Assembly: GCA_943326825.2 (NCBI GenBank)
Contig: CALPUT020000077.1
Location: 1 to 9,297, forward strand
From: Chryseobacterium gleum
Lineage (GTDB): Bacteria; Bacteroidota; Bacteroidia; Flavobacteriales_D; Crocinitomicaceae
Direction: 5' to 3'
DNA: 9,297 nucleotides
The notes beneath the pieces are model-generated. The model was not told the DNA's origin and searched no databases. It worked only from the letters and a program-made list of their open reading frames with translations. Positions within the stretch are counted from its first letter, which is position 1; every line of letters begins with the position of its first letter. Below, one piece after another: positions 1 through 6,647 of the stretch. The position numbers and the translations under genes are program-made.

Positions 1-3000
1 ATTGAAAATATTCTTGTAATAACTTGTTAATTCTATTAAATAATCATTCAAATTTATATTTGAAAACTGTTCGGATTTGTATAGCTTCTCATGGACAAGG
101 GCGATGATTTTAATTCGCATTTGAACCTCACTAAGTGTTTCTAAATTTACTACATCATGGATGTGAAACTTTTTTAATTCAATTAAACTATCTATAACCG
201 CTAAATTATTTTTTACCCTGTGATGAATTTCACCAAGTAATACTTCTTTTTCTTTTAAAGATTCTGTAATTAAAAATTCTTGATTTTTTAATTCCGTGAT
301 ATCCATTCCAAATCCTATAACGTATTGGCAATCGTTATTTTTATCAAAAATTGGATAAAATTTTCTTAGTTTATAAAAATCGGCACCATCTTTTTCTTTG
401 CCTTTTTCTTCGAAAGACAATCCAATTTTTGATTCAATTGTCTTTAAAAAAATCTTTCTCCTTTCATCCGCTATTGAAGTATCTTTGTTTCTAAATTTAC
501 AATAGTCATAATCGTTTTTACCAATTAAAAATTCTCTTACTCCTTTATCTCTAATTCCATTTGGATTAATAAATAAATAATTATGATGTTTGTCAAAAAC
601 AACTACATCAGCAGGAATTTCATTTAATATTCCTTCGTAAAAATTTTTTTGATTTTCAATATTTGATGTCATTTTCTTTTTTTCAGTGATGTCATATCTA
701 ATTGAAACGTATTGATATGGTTTACCATCTTTTAAAAAAGGAATTATGGTTGAATCAACCCAATAAAATGAGCCATCTTTGGCTTTGTTTTTAATTTCTC
801 CACTCCAAATCTTTCCTGATGAAATTGTTTTCCATAAATCAGTGAAAAATTCTTTGGAATGGTGATTTGAATTCACGATGTTATGACTTTGCCAGAAAAA
901 TTCTTGTTCTGTATATTGACTTATTTCACAGAATTTTTTATTAGCATATATTATAGTTCCTCCGGCATCAGTAATAGAAACAATTGCAGATTCATCAATT
1001 GCTTTTTTATAATCATCAAGTTGCGAAAGAGCTGTTTTTAATTCTACTTCTTTTTGGTATGCATTTGATTTATCTTTTACAACTAAAACAATCGTTTCTA
1101 ATTCATTTTTTTCATTTAATGTAGGTTTTGCATTGTATTCAATAGATTTAGTATTGCCTGATAATTCTATAATTCTATATTCGCTTTTTAATGTTTCACC
1201 CTTAAACAATTTTTGTCGATCATTTTCAAAATTTTTAAAATCATCCGGATGTATGATTTTAAAAGGTAAAAAGTAATCGTTTATAAAATCATCCGATTGA
1301 TATCCAAAAATATTTGAGCAATTTTCTGAAACTTCAACAATTTTTTGATTTTTTACATCTAGTTTAAATAATACTTGCTCTAAAGAATTAAAAATAAATT
1401 CAATACTTTTTCGAGTATCTTTTAAATGATTAACAAGTTTGTTTTTTGTTGTTATGTTTTTTAATGATCCTTTAAAGACTAGATTATCAGCTTGATCTAA
1501 TTTAAATTCTGCTTTAGATTTTAACCATATAATTTCATTGGTTATTTTATGTAAAACTCTGAACTCAATTTCAAATGTTTTTAGATTATTTTTACATGAT
1601 TCAAAATGATCTTTTACTAAATTAAAATCTTCAGGATGAATTAAATCTAACCAATTTTCTATTATAATATGAGTGTTTTTTTGAACACCTAAAATTTCAT
1701 GTATTATATCAGAAATAAATATTGCTCTATTTGTCAAGTTGAATTTGAACTCACCGATTTCAGCAATATCTTGAACTTTTGCTAAAGTATATTGTAATTC
1801 TAATTTTTCAGTTTCTATTTCTACTTCTCTAGTAATATCTCTGAAAAATCCTTGCGCCCCAACAATTTTACCATCAACTAATCTCGGAGTCGACTTACCT
1901 GATAAATGAATTATCTTTCCACTTTTGGATTTAAATTTTGTTCTTACGTTTAATTGTGGGTTTCCTTTTTTAATTTCCTCAAATTCTTCACTGCATTTAG
2001 GAATACAATCATCCACAATTACATCAAATATTGTTAAAGAATTTAATTCTTCATCTGTATACTCTAATGTTTCTTTCCAAATTTTATTTGCAAATAAAAT
2101 TTCACCATACTCACCAATACTTTGAATTAAGTCTATACTTTCATCAATAAGATCAAAGTATTGAACTTCTTTTTCTTGTAATTTCTTCTGAGTTAATTTC
2201 ATCTCAGTAATATCACGTTGAATAGAAACCCAATGTGTAACATATCCATCAGGTCGTTTTACAGGAACTATATCTAATTCAACCCAAAATTTTTCACCAT
2301 TTTTTTTGTAATTTATTAACTCAGCTCTACATGGTTCCCATTTTCCTAAATCTTCCCTCAATTTTCGTAATGCCTTTGGATCAGTCTCTTCTCCTTGTAA
2401 GTATCTTGGAGAAATACCTATTGATTCTTCTGATGAATAACCAGTCATTTTAGAATAGGCTTCGTTTACATATAAAATTCTTGGGCCAGGTTCATCCAAT
2501 GGCTCTGAATCAGTAATAACGATTGCATGTTTAGCATCTTCCGCTACTGAATTAATTAATTTTTGATATTTTTCATTACGTTTACCTTTGGTTTCATCTG
2601 TTACGCTACAGAAAAATTTTATTGGTTTATCGTTGAAATCATAATTAAACTTACCGTCGATTGATATATATTTTAAATCATTTTTGTTAGAAAATATTAA
2701 TTTAATTTCTTTTGAAATTTTTAATTTTTGGTTTCTTGCTTTTTTAAATTCAAGTAGCAAGTTAGATTTATTATTGACCAAACTTAAAATTCTACGAAAA
2801 ACTGAGAAGGGTGAAGGATTTATTTTTTCTAGCTCTAAAATATTCTTAAAACTTGTATCAATAAAATATTCATTGTTTTGAAAATCAAATGCAAGAAAAC
2901 CAAATTTTTCATTTTCATCCAATTCTTTTTTTACCCAAGAATTAAAATTAATTGAATGGCCTTCAAACTCTTTTGTAATTTCTTTAGAATTTGAAATCTC

Positions 3001-3090
3001 AGCTATTAGTTCATCATACGTTAATTCTTTTTTTTGAGAATTATCATAGATGCTTTTTAAAGCTAAATTTAGAATTGACTTTTCTGTCAT
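1..3090 (-). CDS. Multi-PAS sensor histidine kinase, HisKA_2 type (3' end outside window)
   Basis: The frame is open from an ATG at 3090 to the left edge, giving 1030 residues with no stop. It begins MTEKSILNLALKSIYDN and has no evident membrane segment or signal peptide, so it is probably a soluble cytoplasmic sensor. I see about seven PAS-like units, several ending in a DITE-type PAC motif. Rough residue ranges are 55-170 (degenerate), 177-297, 305-425, 435-550 (PAS_3-like, IHPEDF), 555-675 (PAS_3-like, IHPDDF), 690-803 and 815-934. They lead into the phosphoacceptor region EIHHRVKNNLAVI. His957, just before Arg, is the likely phosphorylated residue, as in HisKA_2/HWE-type kinases. The HATPase domain must lie beyond position 1. 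The second PAS is LOV-like (PRYLQGEETD) but has Pro228 at the photoactive cysteine position. No response regulator is visible. The signal is unknown. The family call is secure; exact PAS borders are approximate. Confidence 0.93.
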   Translation of the reverse strand, partial: MTEKSILNLALKSIYDNSQKKELTYDELIAEISNSKEITKEFEGHSINFNSWVKKELDENEKFGFLAFDFQNNEYFIDTSFKNILELEKINPSPFSVFRRILSLVNNKSNLLLEFKKARNQKLKISKEIKLIFSNKNDLKYISIDGKFNYDFNDKPIKFFCSVTDETKGKRNEKYQKLINSVAEDAKHAIVITDSEPLDEPGPRILYVNEAYSKMTGYSSEESIGISPRYLQGEETDPKALRKLREDLGKWEPCRAELINYKKNGEKFWVELDIVPVKRPDGYVTHWVSIQRDITEMKLTQKKLQEKEVQYFDLIDESIDLIQSIGEYGEILFANKIWKETLEYTDEELNSLTIFDVIVDDCIPKCSEEFEEIKKGNPQLNVRTKFKSKSGKIIHLSGKSTPRLVDGKIVGAQGFFRDITREVEIETEKLELQYTLAKVQDIAEIGEFKFNLTNRAIFISDIIHEILGVQKNTHIIIENWLDLIHPEDFNLVKDHFESCKNNLKTFEIEFRVLHKITNEIIWLKSKAEFKLDQADNLVFKGSLKNITTKNKLVNHLKDTRKSIEFIFNSLEQVLFKLDVKNQKIVEVSENCSNIFGYQSDDFINDYFLPFKIIHPDDFKNFENDRQKLFKGETLKSEYRIIELSGNTKSIEYNAKPTLNEKNELETIVLVVKDKSNAYQKEVELKTALSQLDDYKKAIDESAIVSITDAGGTIIYANKKFCEISQYTEQEFFWQSHNIVNSNHHSKEFFTDLWKTISSGKIWSGEIKNKAKDGSFYWVDSTIIPFLKDGKPYQYVSIRYDITEKKKMTSNIENQKNFYEGILNEIPADVVVFDKHHNYLFINPNGIRDKGVREFLIGKNDYDYCKFRNKDTSIADERRKIFLKTIESKIGLSFEEKGKEKDGADFYKLRKFYPIFDKNNDCQYVIGFGMDITELKNQEFLITESLKEKEVLLGEIHHRVKNNLAVIDSLIELKKFHIHDVVNLETLSEVQMRIKIIALVHEKLYKSEQFSNINLNDYLIELTSYYKNIFN

Positions 3091-3102
3091 ATTATTAAAT
3101 TA

Positions 3103-3130
3103 TAACATTAGAAATGTTAATACTTAACAT
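3103..3130. repeat. Two overlapping inverted repeats in the kinase leader
   Basis: TAACATT (3103-3109) pairs with AATGTTA (3113-3119) across 3 nt. ATGTTAA (3114-3120) pairs with TTAACAT (3124-3130), also across 3 nt. Both have perfect 7-bp arms and share the central segment, so only one hairpin can form at a time. They lie between the putative -7 box and the ATG of the kinase gene, so they are in the leader RNA or form a double operator. AT-rich sequence makes short palindromes common, so function is unproven. Confidence 0.4.
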
Positions 3131-3153
3131 AAAATTTATTTATATTAATTAAA

Positions 3154-3161
3154 CAAAAGTA
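3154..3161 (-). promoter_or_regulatory. Likely -7 promoter box of the kinase gene
   Basis: Read on the minus strand, this is TACTTTTG, an exact match to the Bacteroidota -7 consensus TAnnTTTG. It lies 63 nt upstream of the kinase ATG at 3090. No TTG -33 element sits at the usual 17-23 nt spacing. The nearest TTTG is only 11 nt upstream, so the assignment rests on the -7 box alone. Confidence 0.4.
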
Positions 3162-3248
3162 GTTTATTTTTTCAAAAAAAGATTAAAATTTGGTCGTTTC
3201 AGTTGTGTATTTAAACAAATAAATTTAAAATTAAGTATTTTCCTTTAA

Positions 3249-3274
3249 ATAATAGTTGTACATATAACTATTAT
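3249..3274. promoter_or_regulatory. 26-bp palindrome, probable MarR operator (copy 1)
   Basis: Perfect 9-bp arms ATAATAGTT (3249-3257) and AACTATTAT (3266-3274) flank an 8-nt centre, GTACATAT. This is the shape expected for a dimeric winged-helix repressor. It covers the -33 box and spacer of the marR promoter. The inner 20 bp (3251-3270) recur at 3771-3790 with 19 of 20 bases identical, just before the pirin gene. The likely ligand is the MarR protein encoded directly downstream, which would make it autoregulated. That part is inference. Confidence 0.65.
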
Positions 3275-3285
3275 GTGTAAATTTG
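3256..3285 (+). promoter_or_regulatory. Promoter of the marR-pirin-ene-reductase operon
   Basis: A TTG at 3256-3258 (-33 type) is separated by 19 bp from TAAATTTG at 3278-3285, an exact match to the Bacteroidota -7 consensus TAnnTTTG. Transcription would start near 3290-3293. That leaves a leader of about 15 nt before the ATG at 3306 and excludes the ATG at 3273 as the translated start. The -33 element and most of the spacer lie inside the palindrome at 3249-3274, so a bound regulator would block polymerase. Confidence 0.6.
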
Positions 3286-3305
3286 ATTTTGTTGAAATAA
3301 AAAAA

Positions 3306-3758
3306 ATGGGGAAGTTAGAACAAGATTTAAAGCAAAAAAAGTTTAATAATGAGGTTATTAAGGCCAATATTAATATTCTTTTTACTGCAAATTTTATCTA
3401 TAATCAAATCTCTTCCTACTTAAAACCATACGATTTAACGCATGAACAATTCAATGTATTAAGAATTTTAAGGGGAAAACATCCTGAATGTATGTGTCAA
3501 AAAGATGTATTAAGTAGAATGGTTGCTCCAAAATCTAACTTGACTTTAATCGTAAAAAAATTAGTTGCAAAAAAATTAATCGCAGTATTACAATCTCCAA
3601 AAGACAAAAGAGAATACGAAATTTCAATTACTGAATTGGGATTAGAAAAACTAAAAATATTAGATACAGAATTAATAAAACAAGATCATAACATTACAAA
3701 ATTAACTGAAAATGAAGCAATTCAATTAAATGATTTGTTAGATAAAATTAGAAGTTAA
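3306..3758 (+). CDS. MarR-family winged-helix transcriptional regulator
   Basis: The protein has 150 residues from ATG 3306 (MGKLEQDLKQKKF), the usual size for MarR proteins. An N-terminal dimerisation helix leads to the typical segment LTHEQFNVLRILRGKHP (residues 44-60). The winged helix follows, with helices around CQKDVLSRM and SNLTLIVKKLVAKKLI, then a wing at QSPKDKREYEISIT (residues 96-109) holding the family's D-x-R-type core. C-terminal helices complete the dimer interface. An in-frame ATG at 3273 would add 11 residues, but it lies in the palindrome and upstream of the predicted transcription start, so I reject it. Cys62 and Cys64 (ECMC) at the edge of the DNA-binding domain could sense oxidants or electrophiles, as cysteines do in quinone-sensing MarR proteins, but this is inference. 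It probably represses itself and the four genes downstream. Confidence 0.9.
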   Translation: MGKLEQDLKQKKFNNEVIKANINILFTANFIYNQISSYLKPYDLTHEQFNVLRILRGKHPECMCQKDVLSRMVAPKSNLTLIVKKLVAKKLIAVLQSPKDKREYEISITELGLEKLKILDTELIKQDHNITKLTENEAIQLNDLLDKIRS

Positions 3759-3770
3759 AAAAATTAAAGT

Positions 3771-3790
3771 AATAGTTGTACATATGACTA
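3771..3790. promoter_or_regulatory. Second copy of the MarR operator-like element
   Basis: This 20-bp block matches 3251-3270 in 19 positions; the only change is A to G at 3786. It retains the half-site TAGTT, the GTACATAT centre and an imperfect right half GACTA. It lies in the 41-nt gap between the marR stop and the pirin ATG at 3800. Unlike copy 1, it has no TAnnTTTG box 19 bp downstream of its TTG, so it may be an internal operator, a roadblock or a degraded promoter duplicate. Confidence 0.55.
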
Positions 3791-3799
3791 ATTGAGAAA

Positions 3800-4639
3800 A
3801 TGAAAAAGAAAATTATTGCATCATTCAAAGCTCCGAACAGCAAAAGTATGGGACCGCATGTGCGACAAGTCATACCGAGTACCGTTGGAGATTTAGATCC
3901 TTTCGTATTTTTAGATCACTTTGGACCATTCAAAAAATCTCCTGATTTCAAAGGTGTTCCTCCTCACCCCCATGCAGGAATTGCTACGATTACTTATTTG
4001 TTGGAAGGAAGTAACCGTCATCTTGATAGTTATGGTCACGAAGCTTTGATACAAAGTGGTGATTTAGCCTGGATGCAAGCAGGTAAAGGTATTGTTCATG
4101 CAGAAGGTCTAGACGAAGTTGGAACGGAAAATGAACAAGTTCACGGTTTACAATTTTGGATTTCTCTACCTGCAAAAGATAAATTCATTGAACCTGACTT
4201 TTTTCATTATTCGAAAGATCAATTTCCAGTTTTAGTTGAAAATGAGATTGAATACAAAATTGTTGTAGGTGAATTGAAAGGAGAGAAATCACCTGTTACT
4301 TCATTATCTCCCGCGATGATATTTGATATTCACATTCCAGCTAATAAAGAATTTGAACTACCGATAGAAACAGATTATGCAAGTGGGATTTATGTCATTG
4401 AAGGTGAAATTGAAATTGATGGTAAAGTCTTACAGCCAACTACAATGACAAAAATGAGTTTTGAAGGTGAAAAAATTCAAATCAAAACTAAAAATCCAGC
4501 AAGGATAATCGTTTTGGGAGGTTTACCTCTAAATGAACCGATTGTTGGTTACGCTTCGTTTGTAATGAATTCAATGGAACAAATTCAACAAGTTGTAGAT
4601 GATTATCAGATGGGGAAAATGGGAGATATAAGTTTATAG
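3800..4639 (+). CDS. Pirin family protein (bicupin, possible quercetinase-like dioxygenase)
   Basis: The 279 residues are slightly short of typical pirins (about 290). The N-terminal cupin carries all four metal ligands known from human pirin: His56 and His58 (PPHPHAGI), His100 and Glu102 (GIVHAE). Other family hallmarks are FLDHFGP (37-43), the YLLEG strand, DLAWMQAGKG (88-97) and HGLQFWISLP. The second cupin (about 170-279) ends in the usual GLPLNEPIVGYASFVMN segment. Pirins bind a single iron. Some oxidise quercetin; others act as redox-sensitive transcriptional co-regulators. There is no signal peptide, so it is cytoplasmic. It starts 41 nt after marR and ends 21 nt before the ene-reductase. 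MarR-pirin-flavin-reductase neighbourhoods suggest quinone or electrophile stress. The family call is sure; the substrate is not known. Confidence 0.95.
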   Translation: MKKKIIASFKAPNSKSMGPHVRQVIPSTVGDLDPFVFLDHFGPFKKSPDFKGVPPHPHAGIATITYLLEGSNRHLDSYGHEALIQSGDLAWMQAGKGIVHAEGLDEVGTENEQVHGLQFWISLPAKDKFIEPDFFHYSKDQFPVLVENEIEYKIVVGELKGEKSPVTSLSPAMIFDIHIPANKEFELPIETDYASGIYVIEGEIEIDGKVLQPTTMTKMSFEGEKIQIKTKNPARIIVLGGLPLNEPIVGYASFVMNSMEQIQQVVDDYQMGKMGDISL

Positions 4640-4660
4640 TTAAGAATTAAAAATTAAAAG

Positions 4661-5740
4661 ATGAAATTATTAGAAAAGTTTAAAATTGGTGATTTAGAGT
4701 TGAAAAACAGACTTGTAATGGCGCCTATGACAAGAAGTAGAGCGAATGCTCATGGTGAGGCAAATGACTTAATCGTAAAGTATTACGTTCAGCGTGCTTC
4801 AGCTGGTTTGATTATCACAGAAGCTGTAAATATTTCAGAACAAGCAATCGGAAGCCCTTTTACACCAGGTCTTTATACACAAGAGCAAATTTCAGCTTGG
4901 AAAAAGGTGACTGATGCAGTTCACGAAGCGAATGGATTAATTTTCGCTCAGTTATGGCATACAGGAAGAGTTGGTCATTCAATCGACAAAAAAGGTGTTT
5001 TACCTGTTTCGGCTTCAGCAATTGCAATTGAAGGTCAAACACATTTCACATCACAAGGACCGAAAGAATATGAAACACCAAGAGAACTAACGACAGAAGA
5101 AGTAAAGCAAATTATCCAAGACTATAAACAAGCAGCAATCAATGCAAAAGAAGCAGGATTTGATGGAGTAGAATTGCATAGTGCATTTGGTTATTTGCCG
5201 AATCAATTTTTAGTAGATGGTGCAAACAAACGTAACGATGAATTTGGTGGTTCAATTGAAAACAGAAGTCGATTTGTGTTAGAAATCATGAATACATTAG
5301 TAGAAGTTTTCGGAAAAGATAAAGCAGGTATCAAACTTTCACCAAGTATTCCTTATAACGGAATGATTGACAGTGACCCTACTACCCTTTTCTCTTATTT
5401 AATTTCAGAATTAAACAAACTTCCATTAGCTTATTTACAATTAATGCAACCGATGTTTCCAATCGATGCTTTCCCAACATGGCCGAAAGATGTTTTAACT
5501 GCATTTGGACATTTATTTGACAAGACAATCATCGTAAATGGCGGATATGACCAACAAAAAGGAGAACAAGAATTGGAAAATAATAGAGCACATTTAGTTT
5601 CTTATGGTTCAGCATTTATTGCGAATCCAGATTTACCAAAACGTTTTGAATTAAACGCAGAATTGAATTCTCCAGATAGAAATACGATGTATGGTGGTGG
5701 TGAAAAAGGATTTACAGATTACCCATTTTTGGAACAATAA
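4661..5740 (+). CDS. Old Yellow Enzyme family FMN-dependent ene-reductase (NemA-like)
   Basis: The 359-residue protein is a TIM-barrel flavoenzyme of the classical OYE type, close to N-ethylmaleimide or PETN reductase. These use NAD(P)H to reduce activated C=C bonds, quinones or nitro-esters. Visible hallmarks are APMTRSR (21-27, flavin-binding Thr24), FAQLWHTGR (95-103, Gln97 and the usual Trp/His), ELHSAFGYLPNQFL (171-184), DEFGGSIENRSRF (193-205), AFIANPDLPKRF (318-329) and YGGGEKGFTDYP (344-355). Three positions differ from PETN reductase as I recall it. Phe176 replaces the second substrate-anchoring His/Asn of the HxxHxY motif, leaving His173 and Tyr178. Lys225 replaces an FMN-binding Arg. 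Ser317 replaces the phosphate-binding Arg before the IANPDL segment. Start and length fit the family. It lies 21 nt after pirin and 18 nt before the next gene. Confidence 0.94.
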   Translation: MKLLEKFKIGDLELKNRLVMAPMTRSRANAHGEANDLIVKYYVQRASAGLIITEAVNISEQAIGSPFTPGLYTQEQISAWKKVTDAVHEANGLIFAQLWHTGRVGHSIDKKGVLPVSASAIAIEGQTHFTSQGPKEYETPRELTTEEVKQIIQDYKQAAINAKEAGFDGVELHSAFGYLPNQFLVDGANKRNDEFGGSIENRSRFVLEIMNTLVEVFGKDKAGIKLSPSIPYNGMIDSDPTTLFSYLISELNKLPLAYLQLMQPMFPIDAFPTWPKDVLTAFGHLFDKTIIVNGGYDQQKGEQELENNRAHLVSYGSAFIANPDLPKRFELNAELNSPDRNTMYGGGEKGFTDYPFLEQ

Positions 5741-5758
5741 CAATTAATAAACAAGATC

Positions 5759-6025
5759 ATGAACAGAATTCAAGCAATTTTAACATTGGATATGGAAAAT
5801 ATCCCAAGCAACTTTCAAGAAATCATCAAACACGAACAAGAAGTTGTTGCACAGTGGAAAGCAGAAGGTATTTTAGAGCACCTTTTTCTAAGAGAAACAA
5901 AAAACGGAGCGATATTAATTTTTAAAGATGTTGACGAAGCAAAAGTAAGAGAATTAATGCCTACACTTCCTTTGTATCAATTGAAAAAAAGCGTTGAATA
6001 TTTTAGTTTAATGCAACAGTTTTAA
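5759..6025 (+). CDS. Small dimeric alpha/beta-barrel protein, YciI / muconolactone-isomerase-like
   Basis: This is a short protein of 88 residues, MNRIQAILTL to EYFSLMQQF. Its layout is strand (3-11), long helix with EIIKHEQEVVAQWKAEGIL (21-39), two strands (HLFLRE and GAILIFK), a helix (VDEAKVRELM) and a final strand with PLYQLKKSVEYF. That ferredoxin-like pattern, the E...W...G...R spacing, and the closing VEYF are typical of muconolactone isomerase-like and YciI-like proteins. These dimerise into an alpha/beta barrel and act on small, often aromatic-derived, molecules. No catalytic residue can be named with confidence. The gene is 18 nt after the ene-reductase and 17 nt before the membrane protein gene, so it is almost certainly in the same operon and may act on a product of the pirin or reductase step (inference). 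Confidence 0.75.
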   Translation: MNRIQAILTLDMENIPSNFQEIIKHEQEVVAQWKAEGILEHLFLRETKNGAILIFKDVDEAKVRELMPTLPLYQLKKSVEYFSLMQQF

Positions 6026-6042
6026 AAATTAATTTCAATTCT

Positions 6043-6456
6043 ATGGAAACAAAATTAAATTTCAAGCAAATTATCACAGCAGGATTAATAGCTGGTGGAG
6101 CATCTGCCATTTTTAATGCTATTTTATTTTATACGTTCCATGCTGCAAGAGTATTGGTAGATACAATTCATATACAACCAAATACACCTTTAACAATTGC
6201 ACCGATTGTGATATCGAGTATTATACCTTCTATAATTGGAAGTATCGTTTTTTATTTCATTGAAAAATATACTTCTAATGGATTTAAAATTTTCAGAATC
6301 GTTTCGATAGTTTTAGTGGCTTTATCTCTAATTAGTCCTTTCACAAATATTCCAAAAGTAACTTTTGGTTATGCAATGGTATTAAATGTGATGCACATTA
6401 TAGTTGCAGGAGAATTATTGTATTTCATTGGGAAAAAAGTGAAAGCGAAAGCTTAA
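6043..6456 (+). CDS. Four-helix membrane protein, DUF6069-like
   Basis: The 137-residue protein has four hydrophobic segments at about residues 10-30, 51-73, 83-100 and 109-130, a short polar N-terminus (METKLNFKQ) and a basic tail (KKVKAKA). It has no signal peptide beyond the first helix. The glycine/alanine-rich first helix (AGLIAGGASAIFNAILFY), the IAPIVISSIIPSIIGSIVFYFIE second helix and a late AMVLNVMHIIVAG segment resemble the uncharacterised DUF6069 family, which I recall as common in Bacteroidota next to redox-stress genes. The function is unknown. It is the last gene of the plus-strand operon, 17 nt after its neighbour, and is followed within 7 nt by a strong hairpin. It should sit in the inner membrane. 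Confidence 0.7.
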   Translation: METKLNFKQIITAGLIAGGASAIFNAILFYTFHAARVLVDTIHIQPNTPLTIAPIVISSIIPSIIGSIVFYFIEKYTSNGFKIFRIVSIVLVALSLISPFTNIPKVTFGYAMVLNVMHIIVAGELLYFIGKKVKAKA

Positions 6457-6463
6457 TTTATTA

Positions 6464-6499
6464 TTTCAGTCATCGTGTGCTTCTATACGATGACTGAAA
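6464..6499. terminator. 13-bp perfect hairpin between convergent genes, probable terminator
   Basis: TTTCAGTCATCGT (6464-6476) pairs exactly with ACGATGACTGAAA (6487-6499) around a 10-nt loop. A G-T and a T-A pair can extend the stem into the loop. It starts 7 nt after the stop of the membrane protein gene and would close the plus-strand operon. Neither strand has a strong run of T after the stem, so it is not a textbook intrinsic terminator. It may serve both directions, since the di-heme peroxidase gene converges from the right. Confidence 0.6.
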
Positions 6500-6647
6500 A
6501 ATTAATCTATATCGATTTAATCAAAGGATTTGTGTCGAAATATCCTTAAGATGATTTTGGATATCTAAAGAATTAGCTTACTTTTAAGTACTTTAATAGA
6601 CTTGCTTTGACTAGAGTTACTTATAAAATAGAGGAGATTCAAAAAAA
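6500..6647. other. Convergent intergenic spacer
   Basis: This stretch lies between the hairpin that ends the plus-strand operon and the stop of the di-haem peroxidase gene. It is AT-rich and has only weak 6-bp complementary segments (AAGGAT at 6524-6529, ATATCC at 6540-6545 and GGATAT at 6559-6564). I see no credible small gene, promoter or strong terminator in it. Confidence 0.5.

Noticed and set aside
2160..2260. Repeated DITE-coding segments in the kinase as DNA repeats
   Set aside because: The similarity reflects the repeated PAC motif at the ends of PAS domains. The nucleotide copies are short and diverged, so they are not a repeat family or mobile element.
1925..2881. Plus-strand open frames of about 65 codons inside the kinase gene (1925-2125, 2684-2881)
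   Set aside because: They are antisense to conserved PAS-domain coding sequence, and their Phe/Ser/Leu-rich translations are typical of reverse-frame reading of AT-rich genes.
3990..4175. Minus-strand open frame of 61 codons inside the pirin gene
   Set aside because: It is antisense to well-conserved pirin sequence including metal ligands, has no recognisable domain and is a composition shadow.
6524..6564. Three 6-bp complementary segments (AAGGAT, ATATCC, GGATAT) that could form alternative hairpins
   Set aside because: The stems are short and the loops are 10-13 nt, with no gene directly downstream on either strand. This is expected by chance in AT-rich DNA, and the strong hairpin at 6464-6499 explains termination better.
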